The position numbers and the translations under genes are program-made. From positions 12,333-76,332 of the forward strand of contig JBDTSP010000021.1 in NCBI GenBank assembly GCA_039931065.1: 64,000 nucleotides of DNA, read 5' to 3'. Numbering within the stretch: position 1 is the stretch's first letter; every line of letters starts with the position of its first letter. The stretch is from CADEED01 sp039931065 (GTDB lineage Bacteria; Pseudomonadota; Gammaproteobacteria; Steroidobacterales; Steroidobacteraceae). The notes beneath the pieces were generated by a model. The model did not search any database, had not been told where the DNA came from, and saw only the letters and a program-made list of their open reading frames with translations. This document shows positions 14,656 to 23,671 of the stretch, piece by piece.

Positions 14656-17085
14656 GTGAAAAAGCGTTCCATGTATTTTTGGGTTGCATTTGTTGTCATC
14701 AGCACTGCGGCAGCCGCCCAGACTGGTTCGGTTCGTGCGCAACGCGATCCGATCGTGGTCACGCCAGCGCAGCCGCCGATCACAGTGACCTCGCCGCGCG
14801 TTTCCGATCAGATTCCGGCCGTCACGCCTACGCCTATCAAGCCCCGTGTTTCAGATAGTGCCACCGAGGTAGTGCCGGTGCGGCCGGCTCTGCGCCCCCT
14901 CGATTCCACCGACGCGGGTCGCATACTCCCCACGATCCCCCGCGCGCCGGAACTCGCCGCCGTTTGGCAGCCACTGAACGGACAGGTCGAAGTATTTGCG
15001 GTCGATGTTCGCGGCGCACTCAAGGGCATGTGGAAACACGAGCTCGATTTCTGGGAACCTTCTTACAACCTGTCCGGCCCTTACATGGCGCCGCCCGGCG
15101 CGCCGTTGGCCGCGGTATGGCAACCTCTCAACGAACAACTCGAAGTCTTTACGGTCACGAAGGAAAGCCAACTACTCGTTGCCTTCAAGGCGCACAACGC
15201 CGGGTGGAATCTTAGAACCATCTCGAATCGGAACTTCGCACGACCTGGCGCGCATCTGGCTGCAGTGTTCCAGCCGCTCAACAATCAACTGGAAGTGTTT
15301 GCGATCGACGAGACCGGTGCGGTCCGGGTCACGTGGAAAGCGCAAAACGGCCAGTGGCGTGAACCGGTGGCGCTCACACCCCCGGGCACTGCTCCGCCGG
15401 GCGCGCCGCTCACCGCCGTCTGGCAACCGCTGAACGAGCAACTCGAAGTGTTCTGGATAGACACGACCGGAGCGCTGCGCGGACTCTGGAAGCAGCACAA
15501 CGGCGCATGGCAGGCGCCGTTCAACCTGACTGCACCAGGATTCGCATACCCGCATTCAAAAGTGGCGGCGGTCTGGCATTCGCTCAACGAACAACTCGAA
15601 GTGTTTGCACTCGACAGGACCGGCGGTGTCAACGTCGTCTGGAAAGCGCACAACGGCCGATGGTTCGCTCCCTATGTCATCAATGGTCCAGGTGTGGCGA
15701 GTCCCACCGCGGACATTCTGGCTTTGTGGGACAAGCAGAGTGAAGTGATGCAGGTCGTCACGGTGAATCCGCGGGGTCAGGTCAACTTCATGTTCAAGGT
15801 GCACAACGGCGCCTGGAGACCTGGTGCGGGCCCGAATCCCTGGGAGCTGGCTGCGCCCGGGTCGGCGGGATATTGGCCGTACGGTTCGGCACTGGCCGGA
15901 GTGGTGCAGCAGTTTCCATTCGCTGCCAACCGGTTCCTGGCGTTCACCGTCACGGACAACCAGGCAGTGAATGCTCTGGCCAACAACGGGTTTTTCCGGA
16001 GTCAGCAACAGACCCCGATCACTCGCGACAACTTCTCGCCTATCTACGGCACTCACACGGCCTACTGCACCCGGGTCATGAAAGACTGGAGTCGCGGCAA
16101 CGATCTCATCAGTGACAGTATTCTCGATGGCTGTCAGGATTACCTGGGAATCAACGCCTACTGCAAGTCGCAGGACTCTTTCGTCGGTGTGGGGTACCAG
16201 CCGCAAGGCTATCTACCCAGATACCTCATATGCTCGAAGATAGGACACGCGGACGATTTCATGGACCAGGCCCAGCACATTGTCAAGGGTGTCGGCGAGG
16301 GTCTGGTCACGGCGACGGTCGCGACCATCGCTTTCGCGCCGGAAATCGCTCAGGGATATGGGTGTGTGCAAGGCGTCATATTCGCCTGCGCGACACTCGC
16401 AGTGGATCTCGGCACGCGCGCGGTGAATTTGCCGCCGGAGTTGAAGGACGCAGTCGATCTCGCGAATGACGCGACACGCTGCGTGAATGAAGACGTCGTC
16501 GCGTGCGTGAGACTGGGCGCGGCCGCTGCGCGAGCGGTCGATATCCCGATCCCGGGATCTACGGCGGGGGAAATCGCCAGCTTGACCATCGCCTGCGCCA
16601 AGGAAGACTACGCCGCGTGTTTGCGACTGGGTGAGAAGGGCGCCATGGCAGCCGGAATACCCCTCGACAAGATCACCGGGATCACCAAAAACGCCCAGGA
16701 TTGTTCTGCAGGCGTCGTCAGCGCATGCATCGCCCTCAGCGGGCAGGCGCTGCCGCCGGGCTCTCCGCTGGCGGACGCCCAGGAAGTCGCGGCGCTTTCT
16801 CAGGCCTGCGCTAACAAAGATTACGGCGCATGTCAGCGGCTGGTGGAGAAGGGCGCGAGGGCAGCAGGTATTCCGCTGGAAGAGATCACGCAACACGCCA
16901 AGAATGCGCAGGCTTGTTACTCGGGCGATTTCGCCGCGTGCCTCGCTCTCGGCAGACAGGCGGCCGCCGCGAATATCCCGGTCGGTGGCCTCGAGGACGG
17001 GGCAAGGGTTCTCTCCCAATGCCGGAACGGAAGTCTTGCGGACTGCCAGCAGTTAGGCCAGGTGATGGCGCAGGTCCCGCGCTGA
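14656..17085 (+). CDS. Secreted seven-blade propeller with C-x7-C repeat domain
   Basis: 809 aa from the GTG at 14656, chosen because a Sec signal peptide (KKRSMYFWVAFVVISTAAAA) starts there; the upstream open frame is low-complexity. A Pro-rich spacer (about 25-95) leads to seven repeats of about 50 residues, each starting near AAVWQPLNEQLEVF and containing G.L...WK.HNG.W, the fucolectin/PLL blade pattern; I count seven, residues about 98-480. After a Cys-containing linker comes a C-terminal region (about 570-797) with seven pairs of the exact form C-x7-C, such as CVNEDVVACVRLG, CAKEDYAACLRLG and CYSGDFAACLALG, which look like disulfide-bonded helical repeats. I know no named family with this combination. 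The Ser/Thr kinase gene starts 45 nt downstream, so the two are probably one operon. Confidence 0.65.
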   Translation: MKKRSMYFWVAFVVISTAAAAQTGSVRAQRDPIVVTPAQPPITVTSPRVSDQIPAVTPTPIKPRVSDSATEVVPVRPALRPLDSTDAGRILPTIPRAPELAAVWQPLNGQVEVFAVDVRGALKGMWKHELDFWEPSYNLSGPYMAPPGAPLAAVWQPLNEQLEVFTVTKESQLLVAFKAHNAGWNLRTISNRNFARPGAHLAAVFQPLNNQLEVFAIDETGAVRVTWKAQNGQWREPVALTPPGTAPPGAPLTAVWQPLNEQLEVFWIDTTGALRGLWKQHNGAWQAPFNLTAPGFAYPHSKVAAVWHSLNEQLEVFALDRTGGVNVVWKAHNGRWFAPYVINGPGVASPTADILALWDKQSEVMQVVTVNPRGQVNFMFKVHNGAWRPGAGPNPWELAAPGSAGYWPYGSALAGVVQQFPFAANRFLAFTVTDNQAVNALANNGFFRSQQQTPITRDNFSPIYGTHTAYCTRVMKDWSRGNDLISDSILDGCQDYLGINAYCKSQDSFVGVGYQPQGYLPRYLICSKIGHADDFMDQAQHIVKGVGEGLVTATVATIAFAPEIAQGYGCVQGVIFACATLAVDLGTRAVNLPPELKDAVDLANDATRCVNEDVVACVRLGAAAARAVDIPIPGSTAGEIASLTIACAKEDYAACLRLGEKGAMAAGIPLDKITGITKNAQDCSAGVVSACIALSGQALPPGSPLADAQEVAALSQACANKDYGACQRLVEKGARAAGIPLEEITQHAKNAQACYSGDFAACLALGRQAAAANIPVGGLEDGARVLSQCRNGSLADCQQLGQVMAQVPR

Positions 17086-17130
17086 ACGACTGCAGGCCGC
17101 ACCGCGGCGCGCGCGGTAACATAGTGACCG

Positions 17131-20007
17131 ATGAAATACACGGCCGCTGAATACGCCGAGCTGTCGCCTTTGCTGGACGAGGCGCTCGAGCTGCCCGCCG
17201 AGGGACGAACCGCGTGGCTCGAGGCACTCGATGGAACGCGGGCCTCCTGGCGCCCCGCGCTTGCGCGATTGCTGGGTGTCGGGACCGTCGACGACGTGGC
17301 GAATCCGCTCGATGTCGCGCGGCACGTGGAAGCCGTCGTCAACAAGACGGGCTCCAGTGCCGAGTCGGTCGCGCTCCTGCAAGGTGGCCGCATCGATTCG
17401 TATGAATTGATACGCGAGCTCGGGCGCGGCGGCATGGGCACAGTATGGCTGGCGCGCCGCGTCGAAGGGCTGAAGCGCCGCCTCGTCGCCCTGAAATTGC
17501 CACACCCCGGCCTGTTCAGCGCGGAGCTCGCCGAACGCATCGAGCGCGAACGCGACATCCTCGAGGGGCTCGACCATCCCAACATCGCGCGCCTCTACGA
17601 CGCGGGTGTCAGCGCCGCGGGCCAACCGTACCTCGCACTCGAGTATGTCGAGGGCATCGCGCTGAATGCCTACTGCGACGACAAACGGCTGGACCTGCGT
17701 CAGCGCATCACCCTGTTCCTGCAGGTGTTGGAGGCGGTGCAATTCGCGCACACCCATCTCGTCATTCATCGCGACCTGAAGCCGGCCAATATCCTGGTCA
17801 CCGAGCAGGGCAAAGTGGTGCTGCTCGACTTCGGCATCGCCAAGCTGCTGACCTCCGGTGCAACGGAGGAAACCGCGCTCACGCGCCTGGGCGGCCGGGC
17901 ACTCACTCTCGACTACGCCTCGCCCGAGCAGATCGCCGGGCGGCCACTAACTACAGCGTCCGATGTCTATTCTCTCGGCGTCGTCCTCTACGAGCTGATC
18001 TGCGGCGAGCGGCCTTATCGGCTGAGCCGCGATTCCGTCGCGATACTCGAGCAGGCGATCCTGAATGCCGACATTCGCGTACCCAGCCAGGCGGTGACCG
18101 GAGAAGAAGCCGCTCATCGACGCAGCACGTCAGCGCGAAAGTTGACGCGCCAGTTGCAGGGCGATCTCGACACGATTCTCCTCAAGACTCTGCGCGCCTC
18201 GTCCGCGGACCGCTACCACACCGCCGATGCATTTGCGGCGGACCTGGAAAGTCATCTCGCCGGACACGCCGTTCAGGCACGGCGCGAAAGCCTGTGGTAT
18301 CGAACCCGGAAATTCGTGGTGCGTCATCGAACTGCCGTTGCCTCGGTGACGCTCGTGTTCGTCGCGCTGAGCGTCGGTCTGGGTGTGGCGCTCTGGCAGG
18401 CGCGCCTTGCGCGCGCGCAAGCACAACGCGCCGAGGCGGTGCAGAACTTCCTGATTTCGATATTCGAGTCCAGCACGCGAAACCAGGCGGACCCGATCAA
18501 GGCGCGTAACAAGACCGCGCGCGAATTACTGGGCGAGGGCGAAACGCAGCTGGCGCAGAACCGCGACTTGCCGGCGGCCGAACGCCTCACACTGCTTCGA
18601 ACGATCTCCCAGCTGTACAACGAACTCGAACTCTACGACGAAGCGGCGGCGCTGGCGACGAAGCGGATCGAGTTGTTGCGAACCATGGGCAAGGGATCAG
18701 AAGTCGATCTGGCCGAGGCGCTGACTTCGTACGGCGCCAATCTACTGCAGGCATCCCACACCGAGGCCGCGTTGCCGGCCTTACGCGAAGCCGAAACCTT
18801 GTTGGCTCGCAACGGCAAGCTCGATACCTGGTCCGCCGGATACACCTATTCCTATCTGGCGCAGGCTCTCCACTATTCCAACGGCGCTGCGGCGCTCGAG
18901 TACGCCGAACGCGCCACGAAGGTTCTCGGTCGCGAAGCACCCGATAGTGAAGCCAACCTGGGCGCGTTATGGATGCTGGCAGACGCAAAACGTGCGAGGG
19001 ATGCGCCAGCCGCCGAAGCCGCCATGCACGACGCCATGAACATTGCGCTCAAACTGTACGGAAAAACGGCGCCCCTCTACGGCGACAGTGCGATGTTGCT
19101 GGCGGACATCCAGGCCGACCAATTGAAGTTCGATGCAGCGAATCGGAATTTCCAGATTGCAGAGAACGTGGCCGCGCATTCAACCGAGGGCGACGATCAC
19201 CTGGTGATTCAGAACGGTCTGCGTTACGGACGGTTTCTGGTCGACAACGGCAAGGTGCTGGCGGGGCAGGCGCTGATCGAGCGGGCGCTGTCGCGATCCA
19301 TTGCCGCGCACGGTGAATCCGATCGGACCTATACGGCATGGTCCCGCGAATATGCGGCGCTGGCGTGGTGGCGACGTGGCCAGCTCGATCGGGCGCTCGA
19401 TCAAGTCGAGCGCTCGCTGAAAATCTATGCGCAGGACAAACCGGACGACGTCACCGCCAAAATATCCGAGCTCCGGTTCGACCTGCTCCTGCCTCTCGGA
19501 AATATTCCCGCGGCGCGCGAGGCCTTGCAGTTCGCGCATCAGACTCGCGAGAAGACCGGGACCGCCACTGAGTCGGGTTTCAAGCAAGGCCTGATGCTGC
19601 GCGATGCCGCGCTGGCACTGGCGACCAACGACGCCGCGCCCGCCGAGTCGCTTTACCGGGAAGTGGCGTCGGCCCCGATGCCGCCCAACCTGCGCTTTCG
19701 CCGCTATCGACTCGAAGCGGCCATCGGCATCGGCAAGGTCAAACTACTGCGTGGCGACTCTGCCGGCGCTTTGTCGGCGGCTGACCGAGTGTTGAGTGAA
19801 TTGCGAAAATCGGGCGACCCCGCGGTGTTCACCGAAAGGCAGGTTGAAGCGCTGATACTGCGTGGACGCAGTTTTGCCGCCAGCCGTCGTTGTAGCGACG
19901 CTCAAACCGAGTGGGCATCGGCGGCGGCACTCCTCAAGTCGTTCGAAGACCCAGGCGGCTATCGACTGAAAAACCTGGCTAAAATTCGAGTGTGCGATCC
20001 AGGTTGA
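17131..20007 (+). CDS. Membrane Ser/Thr protein kinase with helical-repeat C-terminus
   Basis: 958 aa. A Hanks-type kinase domain starts near residue 90: Gly loop LGRGGMGTV (97-105), Lys in VALKLP (122), catalytic loop HRDLKPAN (213-220), DFG (233-235) and the APE-like region ASPEQIAG. All catalytic residues are present, so it should be active. A single membrane segment (TLVFVALSVGLGVALW, about residues 405-422) separates the cytosolic kinase from a C-terminal half rich in TPR-like helical pairs, presumably periplasmic. The N-terminal 80 residues are the short helical extension common in this kinase group. Start ATG at 17131 is 45 nt after the propeller gene; a signal passed between the two products is a reasonable guess but not shown. 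Confidence 0.88.
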   Translation: MKYTAAEYAELSPLLDEALELPAEGRTAWLEALDGTRASWRPALARLLGVGTVDDVANPLDVARHVEAVVNKTGSSAESVALLQGGRIDSYELIRELGRGGMGTVWLARRVEGLKRRLVALKLPHPGLFSAELAERIERERDILEGLDHPNIARLYDAGVSAAGQPYLALEYVEGIALNAYCDDKRLDLRQRITLFLQVLEAVQFAHTHLVIHRDLKPANILVTEQGKVVLLDFGIAKLLTSGATEETALTRLGGRALTLDYASPEQIAGRPLTTASDVYSLGVVLYELICGERPYRLSRDSVAILEQAILNADIRVPSQAVTGEEAAHRRSTSARKLTRQLQGDLDTILLKTLRASSADRYHTADAFAADLESHLAGHAVQARRESLWYRTRKFVVRHRTAVASVTLVFVALSVGLGVALWQARLARAQAQRAEAVQNFLISIFESSTRNQADPIKARNKTARELLGEGETQLAQNRDLPAAERLTLLRTISQLYNELELYDEAAALATKRIELLRTMGKGSEVDLAEALTSYGANLLQASHTEAALPALREAETLLARNGKLDTWSAGYTYSYLAQALHYSNGAAALEYAERATKVLGREAPDSEANLGALWMLADAKRARDAPAAEAAMHDAMNIALKLYGKTAPLYGDSAMLLADIQADQLKFDAANRNFQIAENVAAHSTEGDDHLVIQNGLRYGRFLVDNGKVLAGQALIERALSRSIAAHGESDRTYTAWSREYAALAWWRRGQLDRALDQVERSLKIYAQDKPDDVTAKISELRFDLLLPLGNIPAAREALQFAHQTREKTGTATESGFKQGLMLRDAALALATNDAAPAESLYREVASAPMPPNLRFRRYRLEAAIGIGKVKLLRGDSAGALSAADRVLSELRKSGDPAVFTERQVEALILRGRSFAASRRCSDAQTEWASAAALLKSFEDPGGYRLKNLAKIRVCDPG

Positions 20008-20098
20008 TCGACATACCGCCTCGAACAGCAATCGATGCCCTGTGCGGCACTAACTGCCCGCCGCCGGGTCTACTCGCATCTGTACACGGGAGTTGATC

Positions 20099-20650
20099 AT
20101 GGCACTACGCTTCGCGGCTTCAATCCTTCTCGCTTATGTCGCACCGTGCTTCGCCAGCGACATCCCGAACCTCCTCATCGACTACAAAACCTTTCAGACG
20201 AATGTCCGGGAAGTCGGCGAGATCCGCGGCAGCCGCCGCGTCACCGAATCCGAGTTCATGCGCATGTCGGGCGATCCGTCGACAGTGATCCTCGATGCGC
20301 GCAGTGCTGAGAAATTCGCGCTGCTGCACATCCGCGGCTCCACGAACCTGAGCCTTCCCGACATGACGGAAGACGAACTCGCGAGGGTGATTCCGTCGAA
20401 GACCACGCGTGTGCTCATCTACTGCAACAACAACTTCCTCAACGAGCCGAAGGCCTTTCCATCGAAGGTCCTCACCGCCTCGTTGAATGTCTATACCTAC
20501 AACGTGCTCTACAGTTACGGCTACACGAACATTTACGAGCTCGGCCCGCTGCTCGACATCCGCGACACAAAGCTCGCGTTCGAAGGTACTCGAAATACCG
20601 CTGCCCTACAGGCTTTTACGTTGCAAGACGCTACGAATCTCACTGATTGA
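20099..20650 (+). CDS. Exported rhodanese-like domain protein
   Basis: 183 aa with a signal peptide (ALRFAASILLAYVAPCFA, cleavage near S-D). The rhodanese core shows VILDARSAEKFALLHIRGSTNL, the CH2A-type motif, and LIYCNNNF, where the Cys is the expected persulfide-forming residue. The insert NVYTYNVLYSYGYTNIYELGPLLDIRD completes the domain. It would handle sulfur transfer or act as a redox/sulfur-binding protein in the periplasm. ATG at 20099 was chosen over the in-frame TTG at 20093 because GGGAG is correctly spaced. It has decayed relatives at 3715-4038 and 14338-14400. It converges with the VOC gene 4 nt away. Confidence 0.8.
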   Translation: MALRFAASILLAYVAPCFASDIPNLLIDYKTFQTNVREVGEIRGSRRVTESEFMRMSGDPSTVILDARSAEKFALLHIRGSTNLSLPDMTEDELARVIPSKTTRVLIYCNNNFLNEPKAFPSKVLTASLNVYTYNVLYSYGYTNIYELGPLLDIRDTKLAFEGTRNTAALQAFTLQDATNLTD

Positions 20651-20654
20651 TTGG

Positions 20655-21161
20655 CTACGAGGCGCGCACCGGGCGCGGCGTGACAGTCTTCCCGTCGAAC
20701 GCCCTCTTGAGCCTGGCGATATCGAACTTGACCTGACTCTGCATCTCGGCCGCGACCCGCGCAGCCTTCTTCTTGTCACGATCGGACATCATGTCCATGA
20801 GCGCGGTCGGCACGATCTGCCATCGAACGCCGTATTTGTCGTGGATCCAGCCGCAGGCGACTTCCTTTCCGCCATTCTTGAGGATCGCGTTCCAGTAACG
20901 ATCGACTTCCTTCTGCGTGCGGCAGTACACGCCGAATGAAATGGCGTCGTTGAAGTCATCGCGCGGGCCTGCGCTCATGGCGAAGAACGGCTGTCCGAAC
21001 AAACGGAACTCCACGCAGTTCACCGAGCCGCCGCCGCCTGCGAGTTTCCAGACGCGGTCGATTCGCGAGCGCGGGAAGATCCGGGTGTAAAACCGGGCAG
21101 CTTCTCGTGCTTCTTTGATGTACCAGAGATGGGGGACGACCCCGGAGATTGCACGCGGCAT
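20655..21161 (-). CDS. VOC/PhnB-like glyoxalase-superfamily protein
   Basis: 168 aa. Matches the PhnB/3-demethylubiquinone-type VOC family: VVPHLWYIKEAREAARFYTRIFPRSRI at the start, VEFRLFGQPFFAMSAGP in the middle and DKYGVRWQIVP before the C-terminal helix. The two halves form the beta-alpha-beta3 modules of this fold; despite the old database name it is not a methyltransferase. ATG at 21161 is where family similarity begins; the open frame continues upstream as noise. Fragments of the same family lie at 13882-14100 and 36051-36245. Substrate unknown. Confidence 0.85.
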   Translation of the reverse strand: MPRAISGVVPHLWYIKEAREAARFYTRIFPRSRIDRVWKLAGGGGSVNCVEFRLFGQPFFAMSAGPRDDFNDAISFGVYCRTQKEVDRYWNAILKNGGKEVACGWIHDKYGVRWQIVPTALMDMMSDRDKKKAARVAAEMQSQVKFDIARLKRAFDGKTVTPRPVRAS

Positions 21162-21202
21162 ATTCGCTTCTCCAAACAATGAAGTGTTTTCGCGCCCGAG
21201 GA

Positions 21203-21759
21203 TCAGGTTGTTCGGCGCAGTCCCGTCCAGAGCAGCAACCCGATCATCCAAAATTCGCCAATCGTTGCTGCGAGGGGCAGAAGATCGACCCACGTGCCGG
21301 CATGCGGCGCGAGCACGACTATAAATGCGTTGAGCACATATCCAACGCCACCCGCGATCAGGATCCAGCCGAGCGCGCGTGGACCGAAAGGCGCCTTCAG
21401 CACGAGCCAGCCCATCGGGATCAACCAGAGCCCGAAGAACACCATGCCGACCTGCCACAAGCGACCGCTCAATAGATAGACGAGGTGGCTCGCGGCCGGC
21501 TCGACCCCGGTCTGCCCGTGGGCGACATCGAGCGAGGTGGCGAGCAACGCTGCGCTCACGAGAACAAGGGTCGCGTTAACCATCCCGAACAGTGCAAGGG
21601 TGCCGGCAGCGAAGGCATCTGCGCCTTGAAAAAGCTTCCCGGATTGGCCTCGACAAACAGTGCGTTGCGGACGAGGACAAACCCGAGTGCTCCGGTGATG
21701 GCGACACCGAGGTAGAAGAGGCCAGTGAGCCAGCAATCGCGCCGGGAAGAAATAGTCAT
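21203..21759 (-). pseudogene. DUF4386-like membrane protein gene, frameshifted
   Basis: An N-terminal frame reads CWLTGLFYLGVAITGALGF then FVEANPGSFF, and the C-terminal part continues in another frame as GADAFAAGTLALFGMVN and on through four more hydrophobic segments to the end. Together they give the usual DUF4386 length and pattern (L.YL...I.G.F at the start, five to six membrane segments). The switch lies at the A-run near 21627-21640, so a single-base indel explains it. It may be a real mutation or a base-calling error in the homopolymer. The mature gene would start at the ATG at 21759. Confidence 0.65.
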
Positions 21760-22048
21760 CGCTTGCGATCGCGGACCAGGCACATGGGCTTGGCGGCGGG
21801 CCCAGCCGATAACTGGGCCGATTCGCCGTGCGTCCGGGCGCTCAGTTTCATGTCGGCCAGCCTAACTCCTGGCACAGGTGCGCTTCAACTCTTCAGATAT
21901 TGCCCCAGCCCGCAGGTATTGGTCTGTCGTTGCTGCCGGGAAGTCCGAATGCGGTCCTGTCATGCACCTGCGCTTCCGCCGTCAGTCTGACAGCAGGCTG
22001 TTGCCGGGCCTTTCAAACTGCGCGCATGTCATCCAAGAGACGCCCAAC

Positions 22049-22756
22049 ATGACCGCTCCGTTTAAAGAATGGACCGTGCTGCCGCACGCCGAACTGGCCC
22101 AGGTGAACGATCGAATCGTCACCGTCGTGGGAGAGCTGAAGATGCCGCTGCTGAAGCTCCCTCGGCGCATGACCGCGGTGCGGCTCAAGTCGGGCGATCT
22201 GGTGATCTTCAGCGCCATCGCGCTTCGGGATGCGGACATGGCCGCGCTCGAAGCCTTCGGCCGCCCGGCTTTCCTGGTGGTGCCGAGTGTGATGCACCGT
22301 CTCGATGCGCCTTGTTATGCGCGGCGTTATCCGTTGATGACGGTCGTGGCGCCCGGCGCCGGCGCCGACAAAATCGCCGCCGTCGTCGAGGTCGACACGA
22401 GCACGCCGGATTTCGGCGATGCAAGCGTGCGCTATGTCGAAGTCGGCGGAGACTCCGCGCTGGAAGTGGATTGTGAGGACGGCCTGACCGTGATCGTGAA
22501 TGACCTCATCGGCGACATCCACGGCGAAGATGGCATCGGCGGCTGGCTGCTGCGGGTCATGGGGTTTGCAGGCGATGATCCCCATGTGCCCGCGCCGGTG
22601 AAGTTGCTGCTGGGGAAACACAAGGCTGAAGTCGCGCGTCAGTTTCGCAGCTGGGCGGATCGCGCAGACCTGCGGCGAATCATCGTCTCGCACGGTGACC
22701 CGATCGAATCTGATCCGCAGGCCGCGCTGCGCAAGCTCGCCGCGAGTCTCGAGTGA
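22049..22756 (+). CDS. DUF4336/metallo-beta-lactamase-like protein
   Basis: 235 aa. VIVNDLIGDIHG and the VSHGDPIE end, with LVVPSVMHRLDAPCYARRYP in the middle, match DUF4336-type proteins, which have the metallo-beta-lactamase fold but mostly not the complete HxHxDH metal site. Here that motif is absent, so enzymatic activity is doubtful. The ATG at 22049 was chosen because family similarity starts there and AAGAG precedes it; the longer open frame from 21878 is not conserved-looking. It converges with the next gene. Function unknown. Confidence 0.65.
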   Translation: MTAPFKEWTVLPHAELAQVNDRIVTVVGELKMPLLKLPRRMTAVRLKSGDLVIFSAIALRDADMAALEAFGRPAFLVVPSVMHRLDAPCYARRYPLMTVVAPGAGADKIAAVVEVDTSTPDFGDASVRYVEVGGDSALEVDCEDGLTVIVNDLIGDIHGEDGIGGWLLRVMGFAGDDPHVPAPVKLLLGKHKAEVARQFRSWADRADLRRIIVSHGDPIESDPQAALRKLAASLE

Positions 22757-22802
22757 TTCAGCTCAGTAAAGCCAGAACGCGCCACCGCCAGGCCCGGTGC
22801 CC

Positions 22803-23252
22803 TCAATAGACTTTCGGGCAGTTGTCGACGCCTGGCGCCCCGGTCTTCGTTTCTTTCTGTACCCGGCATCGCAGCATGTCGTTGCTGGCAGTGACGTCGT
22901 CGTAGTCCTCGATGCCGAGTGCCTCTTCGACCAACGTATCAACCACCGCGGACCAGAAACCGGTTGACCGAGGCGGTGCCTCCGGCAACCGCCGGAATGG
23001 CTCGCTTGGCGGCGCCGGCACTTTCTCGGCCGGAACGTAGACGAACTCGGCAGGCTTGGCTTCGACGGGCGGCTTATCGGAAACCTGGACGTCCGCAAAC
23101 TGTGTAGCGGCCGTATCGCGCACGATTTTCTGGACGGCGTCGCCTCGCAAGTCATACGACGGCGCGGCGGTAACTGGCGCTTCGACGGCGGGCTCCTGGG
23201 CCCACACGGGTGATATGAGGAAGGCGGCCATCAGGTATGTGCGCGGATTCAT
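22803..23252 (-). CDS. Exported hypothetical protein
   Basis: 149 aa with a signal peptide (MNPRTYLMAAFLISPVWA, cleavage before QEP). The mature protein is acidic and Pro/Glu-rich (residues 20-80), followed by FWSAVVDTLVEEALGI and a C-terminus with two Cys (LRCRV and DNCPKVY) that could form a disulfide. No known domain was recognised. The ATG at 23252 was chosen because it begins the signal peptide. It is followed in the same direction by nothing and lies downstream of the YHYH gene on the same strand. Function unknown. Confidence 0.6.
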   Translation of the reverse strand: MNPRTYLMAAFLISPVWAQEPAVEAPVTAAPSYDLRGDAVQKIVRDTAATQFADVQVSDKPPVEAKPAEFVYVPAEKVPAPPSEPFRRLPEAPPRSTGFWSAVVDTLVEEALGIEDYDDVTASNDMLRCRVQKETKTGAPGVDNCPKVY

Positions 23253-23289
23253 GGTGGGTAGCCTAACTCTGTGTTTGCGCGCCCCGGAG

Positions 23290-23562
23290 CTACTCCTGTT
23301 CGCAGTGGCCGCCATACCGGGACGCGAGGTCCGAGCAGGTGTTCCTCGAATATCCACATCTCTGTTGGCCGTTGATCACATGACAATATGTGATGCTGCC
23401 GGCCGAGGGTGTCTTCGGGGTGTGGCAGTGATAGCCACCGGTACGATGGTCGGTATGGCAACCGTCGGCATTGGTCCCGCCGGAGTGGGGAAAAGCGGAC
23501 TGTGGCTGGAGGGTAAGCGCCAGCATGACCGTCACGATAAAAACCGAGTTGCGCTTCAGCAC
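23290..23562 (-). CDS. Small secreted YHYH-domain protein
   Basis: 90 aa. A signal peptide (residues 1-24) is followed by HSGGTNADGCHTDHRTGGYHCH, described here by its key residues: His, Cys and the closing YHCH, the signature of YHYH-domain proteins. The rest has four more Cys, so two or three disulfides are possible. The His/Cys arrangement suggests metal binding. Its role is unknown. It lies 38 nt upstream of the next gene on the same strand, so the two could be co-transcribed. Confidence 0.75.
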   Translation of the reverse strand: MLKRNSVFIVTVMLALTLQPQSAFPHSGGTNADGCHTDHRTGGYHCHTPKTPSAGSITYCHVINGQQRCGYSRNTCSDLASRYGGHCEQE

Positions 23563-23671
23563 TTGCCGTCCTTTTAGAAGGATGCGATTGACGGCAAGCG
23601 TAGCCTTCCCGGCCCACTAAGGGTTGTTGGGCATGTCACATCTTGGGCTAACTAATGCTGCTGTCCTGCGT

